Source: an uncultured Kineothrix sp. (GTDB taxonomy: Bacteria; Bacillota; Clostridia; Lachnospirales; Lachnospiraceae). From it: 25,940 bases of DNA. Below the pieces are notes generated by a model. The model made no database searches, had not been told where the DNA came from, and saw nothing but the letters and a program-made list of their open reading frames with translations. The stretch is from contig CAJUMD010000043.1 in NCBI GenBank assembly GCA_910587275.1, positions 1 through 25,940 on the forward strand. Reading direction: 5' to 3'. This document shows positions 8,573-16,365 of this stretch, in pieces. The position numbers were made by a program, and so were the translations under genes. Every line of letters begins with the position of its first letter. The stretch's first letter is position 1.

Positions 8573-9157
8573 ATGACCACATCCGTTACAAGGGAAGAAG
8601 CCCTCTCACTTTTAAAAAAATACAACAAAGAACCGTTCCACCTGCTCCATGCCTTCACCGTGGAAGGCGTCATGAAATGGTTTGCGCAGGACTTGGGATA
8701 CGGCGAAGAAGCCGGTTACTGGAGTCTTGCAGGACTGCTGCACGATGTGGATTTTGAATGTTACCCGGAAGAACACTGTAAAAAGGCTCCCGGACTGCTG
8801 GCGGAAATCCAGGCAGGCGAAGACCTGACCCATTCCGTATGCAGCCACGGCTACGGTATCTGCAGCGATGTGGAACCTGCACACACCATGGAAAAGGTCC
8901 TGTTTGCCACCGACGAACTGACCGGATTAATCGGCGCTGCCGTTAAAATGCGTCCTTCCAAAAGCGTCATGGATTTGGAAGTGTCCGGCCTGAAAAAGAA
9001 ATTCAAGGACAAAAAATTTGCGGCAGGCTGCTCACGCGACATTATCCGCCAGGGTGCGGAAATGCTCGGCTGGGAACTGGACGAATTGTTTTGCAAAACC
9101 ATAGAAGCCATGAAATCCTGTGAAACAAGTGTGCAGGAACAAATGAAAGCGGATTAA
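8573..9157 (+). CDS. HD-domain phosphohydrolase-like protein
   Basis: A 194-residue single-domain protein of the HD superfamily, metal-dependent enzymes that usually cleave phosphoester bonds in nucleotides or signalling molecules. The visible metal-binding pattern is histidines near 23-26, the HD pair H57-D58 in AGLLHDVDFE, further histidines around 87-92 and D114 in FATDEL. The start is the second of two close ATG codons: AGGAG at 8559-8563 lies 9 nt before 8573 but only 3 nt before the ATG at 8567. The gene converges on the BlaI-like gene with a 4-bp overlap. The substrate is unknown. Confidence 0.82.
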   Translation: MTTSVTREEALSLLKKYNKEPFHLLHAFTVEGVMKWFAQDLGYGEEAGYWSLAGLLHDVDFECYPEEHCKKAPGLLAEIQAGEDLTHSVCSHGYGICSDVEPAHTMEKVLFATDELTGLIGAAVKMRPSKSVMDLEVSGLKKKFKDKKFAAGCSRDIIRQGAEMLGWELDELFCKTIEAMKSCETSVQEQMKAD

Positions 9158-9170
9158 TCAATCCGCTTTC
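9145..9170. terminator. Bidirectional hairpin spanning both convergent stop codons
   Basis: GAAAGCGGATT (9145-9155) and AATCCGCTTTC (9160-9170) are perfect 11-bp inverted arms around a 4-nt loop. The stem codes for the last residues of both the HD protein and the BlaI-like repressor, whose stop codons overlap within it. Sequence beyond each arm is only moderately T-rich, so a shared terminator is likely but not certain. Confidence 0.6.
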
Positions 9171-9579
9171 CCATCCCGTTTTCCTTACGTTTTTCCTTTA
9201 TAAACCGTTCCAAACCGTCCAGTTCTTCCAGCAGGGTATCCCCCTCCAAACCGTCCAAATATGCTTTCATCAGATCCGTCACCGTAATATCGCGGCACGT
9301 CATGCTTTTATAAGCGTCAGAAAATGCGGCAAGTTCAAATTCCATCAAACTGACTGTCGGCTGGTAGCACCTCGCAAACACATTACCGCTCTTGGCAAAG
9401 CCCTCCACTTCCACCACATTCTTTTTCATCATCCGTTTCAATGTGGTGTGCACCGTTGCCAATGCCAGTTCTTCCCCCGCAATTTCAAATGCCACAAGCG
9501 GTTTTCCCGCCTTCCACATCACATAGAGGATATCGACCTCCCGCGGGGTCAGTTGGTACTTTTTTGTCCTTTTTTCCAT
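9154..9579 (-). CDS. BlaI/MecI/CopY-family transcriptional repressor
   Basis: A 141-residue winged-helix regulator, the typical size of the BlaI/MecI/CopY family. The N-terminal part has the family pattern: LTPREVDILYVMWKAGKPL (about 10-28), then ATVHTTLKRMMKKNVV (41-56) as recognition helix and wing start, followed by YQPTVS. The C-terminal half is helical and should dimerise. Family members control beta-lactam resistance or copper homeostasis and often sit beside a BlaR1-type sensor protease. None is present here, so the signal and targets are unknown. AAAGGGG precedes the start by about 9 nt. No clear promoter was found upstream. Confidence 0.85.
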   Translation of the reverse strand: MEKRTKKYQLTPREVDILYVMWKAGKPLVAFEIAGEELALATVHTTLKRMMKKNVVEVEGFAKSGNVFARCYQPTVSLMEFELAAFSDAYKSMTCRDITVTDLMKAYLDGLEGDTLLEELDGLERFIKEKRKENGMGKRID

Positions 9580-9714
9580 ACAATCATTCCCCTTTACTCA
9601 TCTTTCTGCATAATCCCTTACTTCCTGCCCTCATTGATTTCCATTCCTGTTCCTGCAACCATGCAAAAACAAAAATGCCTTGTCATATATATCGTATCAT
9701 ATCCTCCGTACTTT

Positions 9715-9727
9715 ATGCAATATGCAT
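9715..9727. promoter_or_regulatory. ATGCA/TGCAT dyad upstream of the BlaI-like gene
   Basis: ATGCA and TGCAT arms are separated by 3 bp in the AT-rich gap between the mannosidase stop and the BlaI-like start. Further ATGCA-type motifs occur at about 9745-9780. It could be an operator, but it does not match the TACA-N2-TGTA core known for the family. The rest of 9580-9773 shows no gene. Confidence 0.2.
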
Positions 9728-9773
9728 TATTTTATCCGTTTGCATTTCATGTGATTTATGTTTTGTATGCATT

Positions 9774-12278
9774 TTAAATGCCCGCATTCATCGCTCCACC
9801 TTCATGCGCAATATCATACACAGACCGGACACGGAACCGGCTTGCTTTCCCCTCCAGAATTTTTACTCTTTTTTCCCCTGCCTGCATGTCAAAAAAGTTA
9901 TCTTCCAGCCAAACATCCCCATCCATGCCTTCAATACAGACTTTTTGGGCGAACGCCTCCGCTTTCACCACAATTTCATCCCCTTCCGCCAGGCAGGACA
10001 AATGCGGATTTAAGAAACGGTAATGCTTCGGTGCGGTAAACAGGCAGTTGCCCGAAGATACCTCTTTCCCGTCCACCATAAAAGCAAAATCCAAATTCAC
10101 GGACAGTTCGTCCTGTTCTTTCAAATCCATTTTCTCAAGCCATACGCCGGACAGGGCAGGAACCGTTATTTTTTCCCCGCCTTTTGCCAAAATGCCGCTG
10201 TCGGGTCCCCGCAGCTTCCACACCACTTCGCCGCTCACCTCATGCATCGTTTCGTTTGCCACATGCAGCCTCGCCGATTTTTCAAACGGAACCGGCTGGG
10301 CGGTGCAAAAAGGTCTCTCGCTGACTTCCCCCTTTTCCTCGCAGGAAACCATGACCGGCGCAAACATTCTTTTCTCCGCATAGTGCAGGGCTTTCCATCT
10401 TCCGTAATAATCGATGCTGGACCAGGAAGCCACCGGCCAGATATCGTTCAACTGCCAAATCACCGCCCCCATGCAGCGTCCGCGGTACCTCCTGAAATGC
10501 TCAACCCCATACCGGATGGCATCCGCCTGAAGCAGTTGGGAGGCATATAACAGGCTGTCGAAATCCTTGGGATAAAGATAAGTTGCCGACAGGTAATTCA
10601 TGATTTTGCCGTTTGCCGCCTGATTCCTTTGGTGCATTTCCATAATCCTGGAAAAAATGTTCCGGTCCTCCTCCACGGTAAAAGTCTCCACCGTCTTTAG
10701 GCAGGGGAAAGACTGGAACCCGAACTCCGAAGCATAGCGAAAGCGGAATTTCCGGTATTCAGTAAACGGTTTGTTGCCATGCCATACATCCCAATAATGG
10801 GTATCTCCTCTGTTTTCATCCCAGGGATTGTCAAAGTTACCGCCCGAAGAAGGGGAGGAAGGCCAGTAAAAGGTCTGCGGATCTTCCTCCTTTAAAATCT
10901 TCGGAATCAAGTACTCAAAGATTTTGATGTAATCGTATTTCTGTTTCACGGAGGGCTTCCATGCTTTATCCAATGTCTGCGTTTCCATTTCATTATTCCC
11001 GCACCACAACCCAAGACATGCATGATGCCGGATTCTCCTGACATTTTCCCTGATTTCCTCCGTAATGTTTGCTTCAAATTCATCGTTGAGCTCATAGGAT
11101 GCACAGGCAAACATAAAATCCTGCCATACCACCAAACCGAGTTCATCACAGATATCATAGAAAAAGTCATCCAGGTAATAACCGCCGCCCCAGACGCGGA
11201 TGCAGTTATAATGAACCGCGGCACAATCCGCCAACAGTTTCCCCGTCCTCGCCGGTGTAACACGGCTTAAGATATTATCCTCCGGGATATAATCCGCACC
11301 CATGGCAAAAATCTTTACGCCGTTTACCTCATGGGCAAAACAATTCCCCCATTCATCTTCTTCGGTATTCACCGTCATCGTCCGCAGTCCGATCCGCTTC
11401 TCCCAACGGTCAAGCAGCTTCCCTTCCCCGTCTTCCAAACGTACTTCCACATGGTAAAGCGGCTGGTCCCCATACCCGTTCGGCCACCAAAGCCTGGGAT
11501 TGGGAATCCGTACCTTGCAGGACTCCCCAGCCCCGCCGGAAACAATTTCCGGTCCAAAAACCTCACCGTCCGGTGCCGTTACCGTAATGTTTGTTTTGCT
11601 TCGGTCTTCCCCTTCCCCAAACAGTTCCACCGTCATGTCAAAATCCAGTTCCACCCCGTTTTCCCCATGAAACTGCGTCACATATACCGACTCAAACCGG
11701 GCTTTTTCCACCGCCAACAGCGAAACGCTCCTGAAAATCCCGGCATCCGGCAGTCTCGGTCCCCAATCCCAGCCAAACATACAGTGCGCTTTCCTTAAAT
11801 GGGGAAAGCCGTCCGTACAGTCCCAACTGCCGCCGGTATATATTTTCTTATTTTCCTCCCTGCAATAGCGCGTGGGCGAATGGAATATGATTTTCAGTTC
11901 ATTCCCTCCTGCGTTTGCCACATCCGAAACATCATATTCCCAGGTACGGTACATATTGCAGGCATGGCCCAAATATTCCCCGTTCCAGTATATATCCGCC
12001 AGCGTATCCAGTCCGTCAAACCGAAGCAGCAGCCCGTCCGCATCCAGCATCTGCGGTTCCACGTCCACTTCCGTTACATATTCAAACCCGTTCTCCATCA
12101 ACCGGAAAGCATCCAGCTCATTGTCACGGTAATACGGGTCGGGCATCCGCCCGTTTTCCAACAATGTCCCATACACGGAACCCGGAACCCGTGCCTCCAT
12201 GTACTCCTCCGGTATCCCGTATACATTTTCCCCCAATACCTTTAATTTCCAAATACCGTCCAGCTCTTTTTTTAACAT
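9774..12278 (-). CDS. GH2 beta-mannosidase
   Basis: An 834-residue glycoside hydrolase family 2 enzyme. It should remove terminal beta-1,4-linked mannose from manno-oligosaccharides or N-glycan cores. The N-terminal sugar-binding fold (about 1-180, including WNGEYLGHACNMYR) is followed by an immunoglobulin-like domain, a TIM barrel and C-terminal beta domains. The acid/base is E430 in WCGNNEMET and the nucleophile is E518 in YASEFGFQSFP, a spacing normal for GH2 mannosidases. There is no signal peptide, so it acts in the cytoplasm on imported oligosaccharides. The start chosen has AAAGGG 8 nt upstream; an ATG seven codons earlier has a poorer ribosome site. No transporter or other glycosidase is adjacent. 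It may be read together with the Rpn gene upstream, since no promoter was seen in the 78-bp gap. Confidence 0.92.
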   Translation of the reverse strand: MLKKELDGIWKLKVLGENVYGIPEEYMEARVPGSVYGTLLENGRMPDPYYRDNELDAFRLMENGFEYVTEVDVEPQMLDADGLLLRFDGLDTLADIYWNGEYLGHACNMYRTWEYDVSDVANAGGNELKIIFHSPTRYCREENKKIYTGGSWDCTDGFPHLRKAHCMFGWDWGPRLPDAGIFRSVSLLAVEKARFESVYVTQFHGENGVELDFDMTVELFGEGEDRSKTNITVTAPDGEVFGPEIVSGGAGESCKVRIPNPRLWWPNGYGDQPLYHVEVRLEDGEGKLLDRWEKRIGLRTMTVNTEEDEWGNCFAHEVNGVKIFAMGADYIPEDNILSRVTPARTGKLLADCAAVHYNCIRVWGGGYYLDDFFYDICDELGLVVWQDFMFACASYELNDEFEANITEEIRENVRRIRHHACLGLWCGNNEMETQTLDKAWKPSVKQKYDYIKIFEYLIPKILKEEDPQTFYWPSSPSSGGNFDNPWDENRGDTHYWDVWHGNKPFTEYRKFRFRYASEFGFQSFPCLKTVETFTVEEDRNIFSRIMEMHQRNQAANGKIMNYLSATYLYPKDFDSLLYASQLLQADAIRYGVEHFRRYRGRCMGAVIWQLNDIWPVASWSSIDYYGRWKALHYAEKRMFAPVMVSCEEKGEVSERPFCTAQPVPFEKSARLHVANETMHEVSGEVVWKLRGPDSGILAKGGEKITVPALSGVWLEKMDLKEQDELSVNLDFAFMVDGKEVSSGNCLFTAPKHYRFLNPHLSCLAEGDEIVVKAEAFAQKVCIEGMDGDVWLEDNFFDMQAGEKRVKILEGKASRFRVRSVYDIAHEGGAMNAGI

Positions 12279-12356
12279 AATGCCATCCCTTTCGTCCATC
12301 CGTATTTGCCTAAAAGCACCAAGTCCCGTCCCCTCCCTATGCCTCTTGGCGTCCGC

Positions 12357-13430
12357 TTACCGCCTCCCTGCCGCTTCCTGCCGCTCCAATTCCGCACGGA
12401 GCCTGTCAATCTCCGCCTGCTTTTTTGCAAGCTGGATATCTTTTTCCCTAATTGTGCCTTCCTGCTGCTGCAAGTTCATCACAGCAGTTTCCAATTTTTC
12501 TTCCGCCGCTTCCAATTTTTCTTCCGCCGCTTCCAGTTTTCCTTCCGCTGCTTCCAGTTTTCCTTCCGCTGCTTCCAGTTTTCCTTCCGCTGCTTCCAGC
12601 TCCATTTCCATACTTCCCATTTTCTTTTCTATTTCCTTCATTTTCTCCATTTGGTACTGGCGCGTTTTTTGGTCACGGTAGTAACGTTCCCTTGCCTCAC
12701 ACTGCAGACGGACTTTTTCATTTTGGCTAAGCCGGTACATGGTTTCTGCTGCTTCCTGAATCATATCATTTTCTGATGCAATCATTTTAATTTCCTCCCA
12801 AGTCGTCGCGCGAAACAAGGCCGCCCAATAGTCCAAATGATACGCCTTGTCGATTTCGGTTGCCAAATGTATCTGAGGTAAGTTTAGCACAGAAAGGCAC
12901 AATTTGTCACTATATACAGTGTGGTTTTCCTTATTCATCAGAAAATAGGAAGAATAAAATTCCGGTATATCCGGAAACAGGATAAAATCCAAAATACTGA
13001 TATGTATCGCAGGTTTTAATTCCGCGTAATGCATTCCTGCATTCAGGTTATCAAAGGAGCGGCACAGATAACTAAGGGAGCGTTCCGGCCAGTTTCCTTC
13101 ATTGGCTACCTGCATTTCCAAATTGACCAGCGTATTATCATTCATTAAAATACGGATATCCAGCAGGAAATTTTTGGACTCAACCGATTCCCCAAATTCA
13201 ATGGGATTGGTAATAAGGACGGATAAAATATCTTCCTGTTTAAGACGGAGAAGGGAACACAAAAGTGCCCTCAATACTCTGTTGTTTTTTTGCAGTACGG
13301 CGTGAAAAAGATAGTCGTTGGTAAGCCGGTAAGAAACTTTTCCGGCAGCATGGATTAAAAAATCGCCGTAAGAGATGCCGTCCGCAGAAGCGGAAGTGGG
13401 ATTGGTACCGATCTGTTTGTTTTCCTTCAT
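12357..13430 (-). CDS. Rpn-family PD-(D/E)XK nuclease with coiled-coil tail
   Basis: A 357-residue member of the Rpn (recombination-promoting nuclease / putative transposase) group. The start has AAAGGA 8 nt upstream; the frame is open 25 codons further 5'. The nuclease domain fills about 35-230: TNDYLFHAVLQ (37-47) is the family's opening motif, and D91 in LLDIRIL with E105-x-Q107 in NLEMQV gives the D...ExQ active-site variant. The C-terminal third is a strongly predicted coiled coil (about 245-350), with perfect LEAAEGK/LEAAEEK heptads encoded by 21-bp tandem repeats. E. coli Rpn proteins stimulate RecA-independent recombination, and related proteins occur in many gut Bacillota. No mobile-element ends were seen here. 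Confidence 0.82.
   Translation of the reverse strand: MKENKQIGTNPTSASADGISYGDFLIHAAGKVSYRLTNDYLFHAVLQKNNRVLRALLCSLLRLKQEDILSVLITNPIEFGESVESKNFLLDIRILMNDNTLVNLEMQVANEGNWPERSLSYLCRSFDNLNAGMHYAELKPAIHISILDFILFPDIPEFYSSYFLMNKENHTVYSDKLCLSVLNLPQIHLATEIDKAYHLDYWAALFRATTWEEIKMIASENDMIQEAAETMYRLSQNEKVRLQCEARERYYRDQKTRQYQMEKMKEIEKKMGSMEMELEAAEGKLEAAEGKLEAAEGKLEAAEEKLEAAEEKLETAVMNLQQQEGTIREKDIQLAKKQAEIDRLRAELERQEAAGRR
12489..12600 (-). repeat. 21-bp tandem repeats encoding coiled-coil heptads
   Basis: Five full 21-bp units (from 12489, 12510, 12531, 12552 and 12573) plus a partial unit encode seven-residue LEAAEGK or LEAAEEK heptads. Units fall in two sequence classes (AATTTTT and AGTTTTC variants), as expected from local duplication. 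Confidence 0.85.
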
Positions 13431-13513
13431 GATGTGATTCCTTTCTGATTTGTCGTTAGAATTTTTTGATTTCCAGAAATGCGGCGGCTGCATACGCAGT
13501 GCCAATTATATAT

Positions 13514-13522
13514 ATTATAACA
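13514..13522 (-). promoter_or_regulatory. Extended -10 promoter of the Rpn gene
   Basis: On the minus strand TGTTATAAT forms an extended -10 box about 85 bp before the Rpn start codon. No good -35 lies at 17 bp; a TTGTGG lies at 20 bp. The surrounding 13545-13620 is very AT-rich. Confidence 0.4.
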
Positions 13523-13650
13523 TATACTGCCATGGGTTTCCACAATATTTTTCAGGAAACCAGGGAGATTCGGAAGTTATAAATTTTATATTTAAATTTT
13601 TTTTGACTTCCATATATTTTAAAATTCCTGTGGCGCCCCGGCTCCCTTTG

Positions 13651-13659
13651 TGATATACT
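13651..13659 (+). promoter_or_regulatory. Possible extended -10 promoter for the cysteine-rich gene
   Basis: TGATATACT fits an extended -10 box on the plus strand. It would start a transcript of about 250 nt leader that contains the tandem 61-bp repeats. No -35 was recognised, so the support is weak. Confidence 0.3.
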
Positions 13660-13734
13660 GTGTCAATGTCAGCACCCTGCTACCGGCGGCGGAACATCCT
13701 TCTTACAGTGCTGCCGGGCAGCGGACATATCATG

Positions 13735-13795
13735 CCCTCGCGGCAGTCGCAAAATATCCGCACAAGTGCGGCTGCTTGGCTCGTTGCCCGCGGGA
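13735..13795 (+). repeat. 61-bp structured repeat, copy A
   Basis: First copy of a dispersed element that starts CCCTCGCGGCAGTCGC and ends GTTGCCCGCGGGA. It contains the perfect hairpin CCGCAC-AA-GTGCGG. It differs from copy B at one position by eye. Other copies lie at 16309-16365 (minus) and 24440-24500. Confidence 0.85.
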
Positions 13796-13796
13796 G

Positions 13797-13829
13797 TCAA
13801 CAACCCCGCTGCAAGCATCGGGGGATTAA
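13797..13829 (+). repeat. Short hairpin repeat between copies A and B
   Basis: TCAACAACCCCGCTGCAAGC followed by a G-rich arm forms a CCCCG...CGGGG hairpin joining the two 61-bp repeats. Related short hairpins occur next to the copy at the purA end and at 23444-23473, so this is a second module of the same repeat family. Confidence 0.65.
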
Positions 13830-13890
13830 CCCTCGCGGCAGTCGCCAAATATCCGCACAAGTGCGGCTGCTTGGCTCGTTGCCCGCGGGA
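13830..13890 (+). repeat. 61-bp structured repeat, copy B
   Basis: Second, direct copy. Nested pairing is complete here: CGCGG-CA with TGCCCGCG, GCCAA with TTGGC, and CCGCAC with GTGCGG around an AA loop. It ends about 20 bp before the ribosome site of the cysteine-rich gene, so it would lie in the leader of that mRNA. Confidence 0.85.
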
Positions 13891-13919
13891 ATAAAGAATA
13901 TATCAAACGGAGGTACTAT

Positions 13920-14366
13920 ATGGCAGAAACACATCAAAAAGGATTCAATGCGGAATTAGTTGCCAACGATTTGGGACATTGCTGTTTAGGCGAAACCTCT
14001 TGCGGACAGTGCCAGGGTGACAAATGCACCATAGGCTATGCCCGGCAATGCGTCCACAACTACAAGGTGGAACCGAAAAAAGAAGTTCCCGAAGGCATGG
14101 AACATATTCCGACCATGGATTTTAAAATGTTCGATGAACCGGAACTGGAAACTGCAATCGCGCATATTTTAAAAGAATGTAAAGACTGCAAAGAAGACCA
14201 CACGGAAAACTGCATCATTAACGTCATCCGCAGTTGCTATGAAGTGGGATTGTTCGGCGACATCCACCCCTATGAAGGAAGCGCCCTGCAATATTTAATG
14301 TACTTAAAATCCAGTTTCCCGGAAAAATCCGGACATATCGCGGAACTTTACACAAGCCTGAAATAA
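13920..14366 (+). CDS. Cysteine-rich protein of unknown function, probably metal-binding
   Basis: A 148-residue soluble protein that I do not recognise. It has ten cysteines in two clusters: C21, C22, C28, C31, C36 and C44, then C87, C90, C98 and C106, including two C-x2-C pairs. H20 precedes the first pair. This density without a signal peptide suggests a zinc or iron-sulfur site in the cytoplasm rather than disulfides (inference). GGAGG lies 6 nt before the ATG. The gene is preceded by tandem structured repeats and followed by a hairpin, so it is probably transcribed alone. Possible roles are regulator, electron carrier or metal store; nothing in the sequence decides. Confidence 0.75.
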   Translation: MAETHQKGFNAELVANDLGHCCLGETSCGQCQGDKCTIGYARQCVHNYKVEPKKEVPEGMEHIPTMDFKMFDEPELETAIAHILKECKDCKEDHTENCIINVIRSCYEVGLFGDIHPYEGSALQYLMYLKSSFPEKSGHIAELYTSLK

Positions 14367-14377
14367 TTGGACTGTCC

Positions 14378-14406
14378 AGATACCCCGCTGTTTCCGTGGG
14401 GTATCT
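14378..14406 (+). terminator. Terminator hairpin after the cysteine-rich gene
   Basis: AGATACCCC (14378-14386) pairs with GGGGTATCT (14398-14406) in a 9-bp perfect stem 12 bp past the stop codon. A second outer pair GGACTG/CAGTCC encloses it. The tail GTCTCTT is only moderately T-rich. Confidence 0.6.
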
Positions 14407-14436
14407 GTCTCTTATGGCAGTCCGGAACGGAGCCTT

Positions 14437-14712
14437 ATGACACCAAAACCATCAAAACGTAAACAAATAGCCGCCTGGATTTGCATCCTCGCCCTTTTAT
14501 CCTTATATATCGCCACTTTCGTCGTAGCCCTTTTGGATTTTCCCGGCTCCGATGCCCTGTTCTACGCCTGTCTTGCCGGAACAGTCGGGCTTCCCATCCT
14601 GCTTTGGATTTATATTTGGCTATACGGAAAAGTAAAGGACAGGCATACGATGGCATCCATGGATCTATTCCATACAACTCAAGAAAATCCCGCGGAAGAT
14701 GACAGACCGTAA
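14437..14712 (+). CDS. Small two-TM membrane protein
   Basis: A 91-residue hypothetical membrane protein. Two hydrophobic segments are clear, about 11-33 (AAWICILALLSLYIATFVVALL) and 42-64 (YACLAGTVGLPILLWIYIWLYG). The N-terminus is basic (KPSKRK) and the tail acidic. GGAG precedes the ATG by 5 nt. It follows a terminator and converges on the HAD gene with a 27-bp gap. I do not recognise a family. The codon pattern and ribosome site support a real gene. Confidence 0.6.
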   Translation: MTPKPSKRKQIAAWICILALLSLYIATFVVALLDFPGSDALFYACLAGTVGLPILLWIYIWLYGKVKDRHTMASMDLFHTTQENPAEDDRP

Positions 14713-14739
14713 TTATTCTCCACCTCCTGTTTCCGTTTT

Positions 14740-15351
14740 TTACGCTTCCACGCCCAATTTCCGCAGTTCTTCCACCGCAGCATCCTTCCCTGTAAAAAGG
14801 ACGGTATGGATTCCGAACTTAGCCGCAGCCGCAAGATTCGTTTCCAAATCATCCAAAAACACACATTCTTCCGGTACGAGTCCATACCGGTCCAGCAGCC
14901 GTCTATAAATTTCCTGCTCCGGTTTCACCGTCTTTTCCTGGTAAGACAGGATTCCTCCGTCCACATAATCCAAAAAGTCCAGCACATCTTTACAGTCATG
15001 ATGCGCACGGTGGGCAAAGTTGGACAATACCAGTACCTGATACCCCTTCTGCTTTAATTCCTGAATCCACGGCACGGCATACTCATATCTTACCAGCATC
15101 CCGTTAATGTTTTCCAAAGACTCCCTGAGTTCCTTCTCTATTCCGGGATCGTTGCGTATGAACGAATCCATGACTTCCTCATCCGTCAGGGCGCCCCTGT
15201 CATATTCCGACCATGCGCTGCTTCGCACCGTTGCTTTGGCAATGCGGGAAAGCACTTCTTTGGAATAACCGAACTTACGGAAATAAGCCTCCCATTCAAA
15301 CCCGGCAAGTACATTGCCGATATCAAAAATAACCGTTTTTATCATTTCCAT
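14740..15351 (-). CDS. HAD-superfamily phosphatase, YihX-like
   Basis: A 203-residue HAD hydrolase. Motif I is FDIGNVL with nucleophile D10; the usual second Asp (two residues on) is G12, as in YihX-type sugar phosphatases and the epoxide-hydrolase N-terminal branch. Motif II is VLVLSN (S110), motif III K143, motif IV FLDD (D167-D168). A helical cap lies between about 15 and 85. The family dephosphorylates small phosphometabolites such as glucose-1-phosphate; the substrate here is unknown. The ATG at 15351 has AGAGG 8 nt upstream and is preferred over the adjacent GTG. Its start overlaps the end of the LysR gene by 29 bp, so the two form an operon. Confidence 0.88.
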   Translation of the reverse strand: MEMIKTVIFDIGNVLAGFEWEAYFRKFGYSKEVLSRIAKATVRSSAWSEYDRGALTDEEVMDSFIRNDPGIEKELRESLENINGMLVRYEYAVPWIQELKQKGYQVLVLSNFAHRAHHDCKDVLDFLDYVDGGILSYQEKTVKPEQEIYRRLLDRYGLVPEECVFLDDLETNLAAAAKFGIHTVLFTGKDAAVEELRKLGVEA

Positions 15352-16255
15352 CACCCTTTCCTCTCCCGTCCTCCGCCGGAATCAGCTCTAACAGCTTCCT
15401 CGCCGCCGCCGATAACGGGTTCCTGCTGTCCGTCACCACGCAGAAATCCCGCTTCGGAATGATTTTATTAAACCGCAGTTCAAACAATTTCCCCGATTCC
15501 AGATACTCCGCGGCGAACTCCTTCATCACACATCCTACCCCTAAATTACGAAGGGTAAACTGCACAATCATGTCGCTGGTGGCAAGTTCAAACTCCGGCC
15601 GCATCACCACGCCGTTTTTTTCCAAAAAGGTATCCATATAGCGTCTTGTACTCGTGTTCTTCTCAAGGGAAATCAACGGCAGTTTTTCCAGCTCCTGCAA
15701 ATCCAGCATTTTATTCTTATAAGGAATAAATTTTAGCCCTGCCACAAACACATCCTCAATTTCCCGCACCTTAAGCGCACGGATTCCTGCCGTTTCCCCC
15801 AAAGGCGTACTCACCACACCGAAATCAATCTTTCCTTCCTGTAAATAACACAGTGTCTCCGGTGTGGGTGCATTGGATACCACCACCCGTATATTCGGAT
15901 ATTTTTCATGGAACTGCTCCAAATAAGGCAGCAGGTAAAACCGCAGCGTCATATCGCTTGCGCCGATATGCAGTTCCCCCAGTTCCAGGTTCATCATCTG
16001 CGCCAGCTTTTTCTCTCCCATCTCCATCTGCCCATAGCCTTTGGACACGTAGGAAAACAAAAGCTCCCCCTCCGGGGTCAGCTTCACGCCTTTGGAGGTG
16101 CGCACGAACAGTTTCGCACCCACCTCCCGCTCCAACTGCCGGATGGACTGGCTCACCGCCGGCTGGGATATGGACAACCGGGCCGCCGCCAAAGTCAGGC
16201 TTTTACATTCCGCCACATGGTGAAAAACCTTGTAGTACTCCAAATTGCTGATCAT
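15323..16255 (-). CDS. LysR-family transcriptional regulator
   Basis: A 310-residue LysR regulator. The winged helix-turn-helix is at the N-terminus: YYKVFHHVAECKSLTLAA (8-25), then LSISQPAVSQSIRQLEREVG (28-47) as the recognition region. The effector-binding domain fills about 90-300 (GELHIGASD onward). The chosen ATG gives the standard LysR N-terminus, although AAGGAGG is rather far upstream (12-14 nt). The open frame continues 5' into repeat copy C, but that extension is repeat sequence. It overlaps the HAD phosphatase gene downstream and follows purA, with the repeat in between. Its targets are unknown. Confidence 0.88.
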   Translation of the reverse strand: MISNLEYYKVFHHVAECKSLTLAAARLSISQPAVSQSIRQLEREVGAKLFVRTSKGVKLTPEGELLFSYVSKGYGQMEMGEKKLAQMMNLELGELHIGASDMTLRFYLLPYLEQFHEKYPNIRVVVSNAPTPETLCYLQEGKIDFGVVSTPLGETAGIRALKVREIEDVFVAGLKFIPYKNKMLDLQELEKLPLISLEKNTSTRRYMDTFLEKNGVVMRPEFELATSDMIVQFTLRNLGVGCVMKEFAAEYLESGKLFELRFNKIIPKRDFCVVTDSRNPLSAAARKLLELIPAEDGRGKGDGNDKNGYF

Positions 16256-16308
16256 GGATGTTTTCAGCCCCTCCTTCTCCGGCAGAAACAGGCTCTGGCG
16301 CCGTTTAT

Positions 16309-16365
16309 TCCCGCGAGCAACGAGCCAAGTGGCTGCTTGCAGACATTTGGCGACTGCCGCGAGGG
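16309..16365 (-). repeat. 61-bp-family structured repeat, copy C (57 bp)
   Basis: Reverse-strand copy between purA and the LysR gene. The ends match copies A and B closely (CCCTCGCGGCAGTCGCCAAA and CTTGGCTCGTTGC), but the hairpin core differs: CTGC-AA-GCAG replaces CCGCAC-AA-GTGCGG. The core sequence has changed while self-complementarity is kept. Confidence 0.8.

Noticed and set aside
13735..13890. CRISPR-like array (two direct repeats with a 34-bp spacer)
   Set aside because: Only two units, a repeat length of 61 bp, a spacer that is itself a recurring hairpin, other copies scattered singly, and no cas genes.
13660..13959. Plus-strand open frame through the tandem repeats
   Set aside because: Most of it is translated repeat DNA, and similar peptide pieces (LVARGNK-like) appear wherever the repeat occurs. 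No ribosome site fits.
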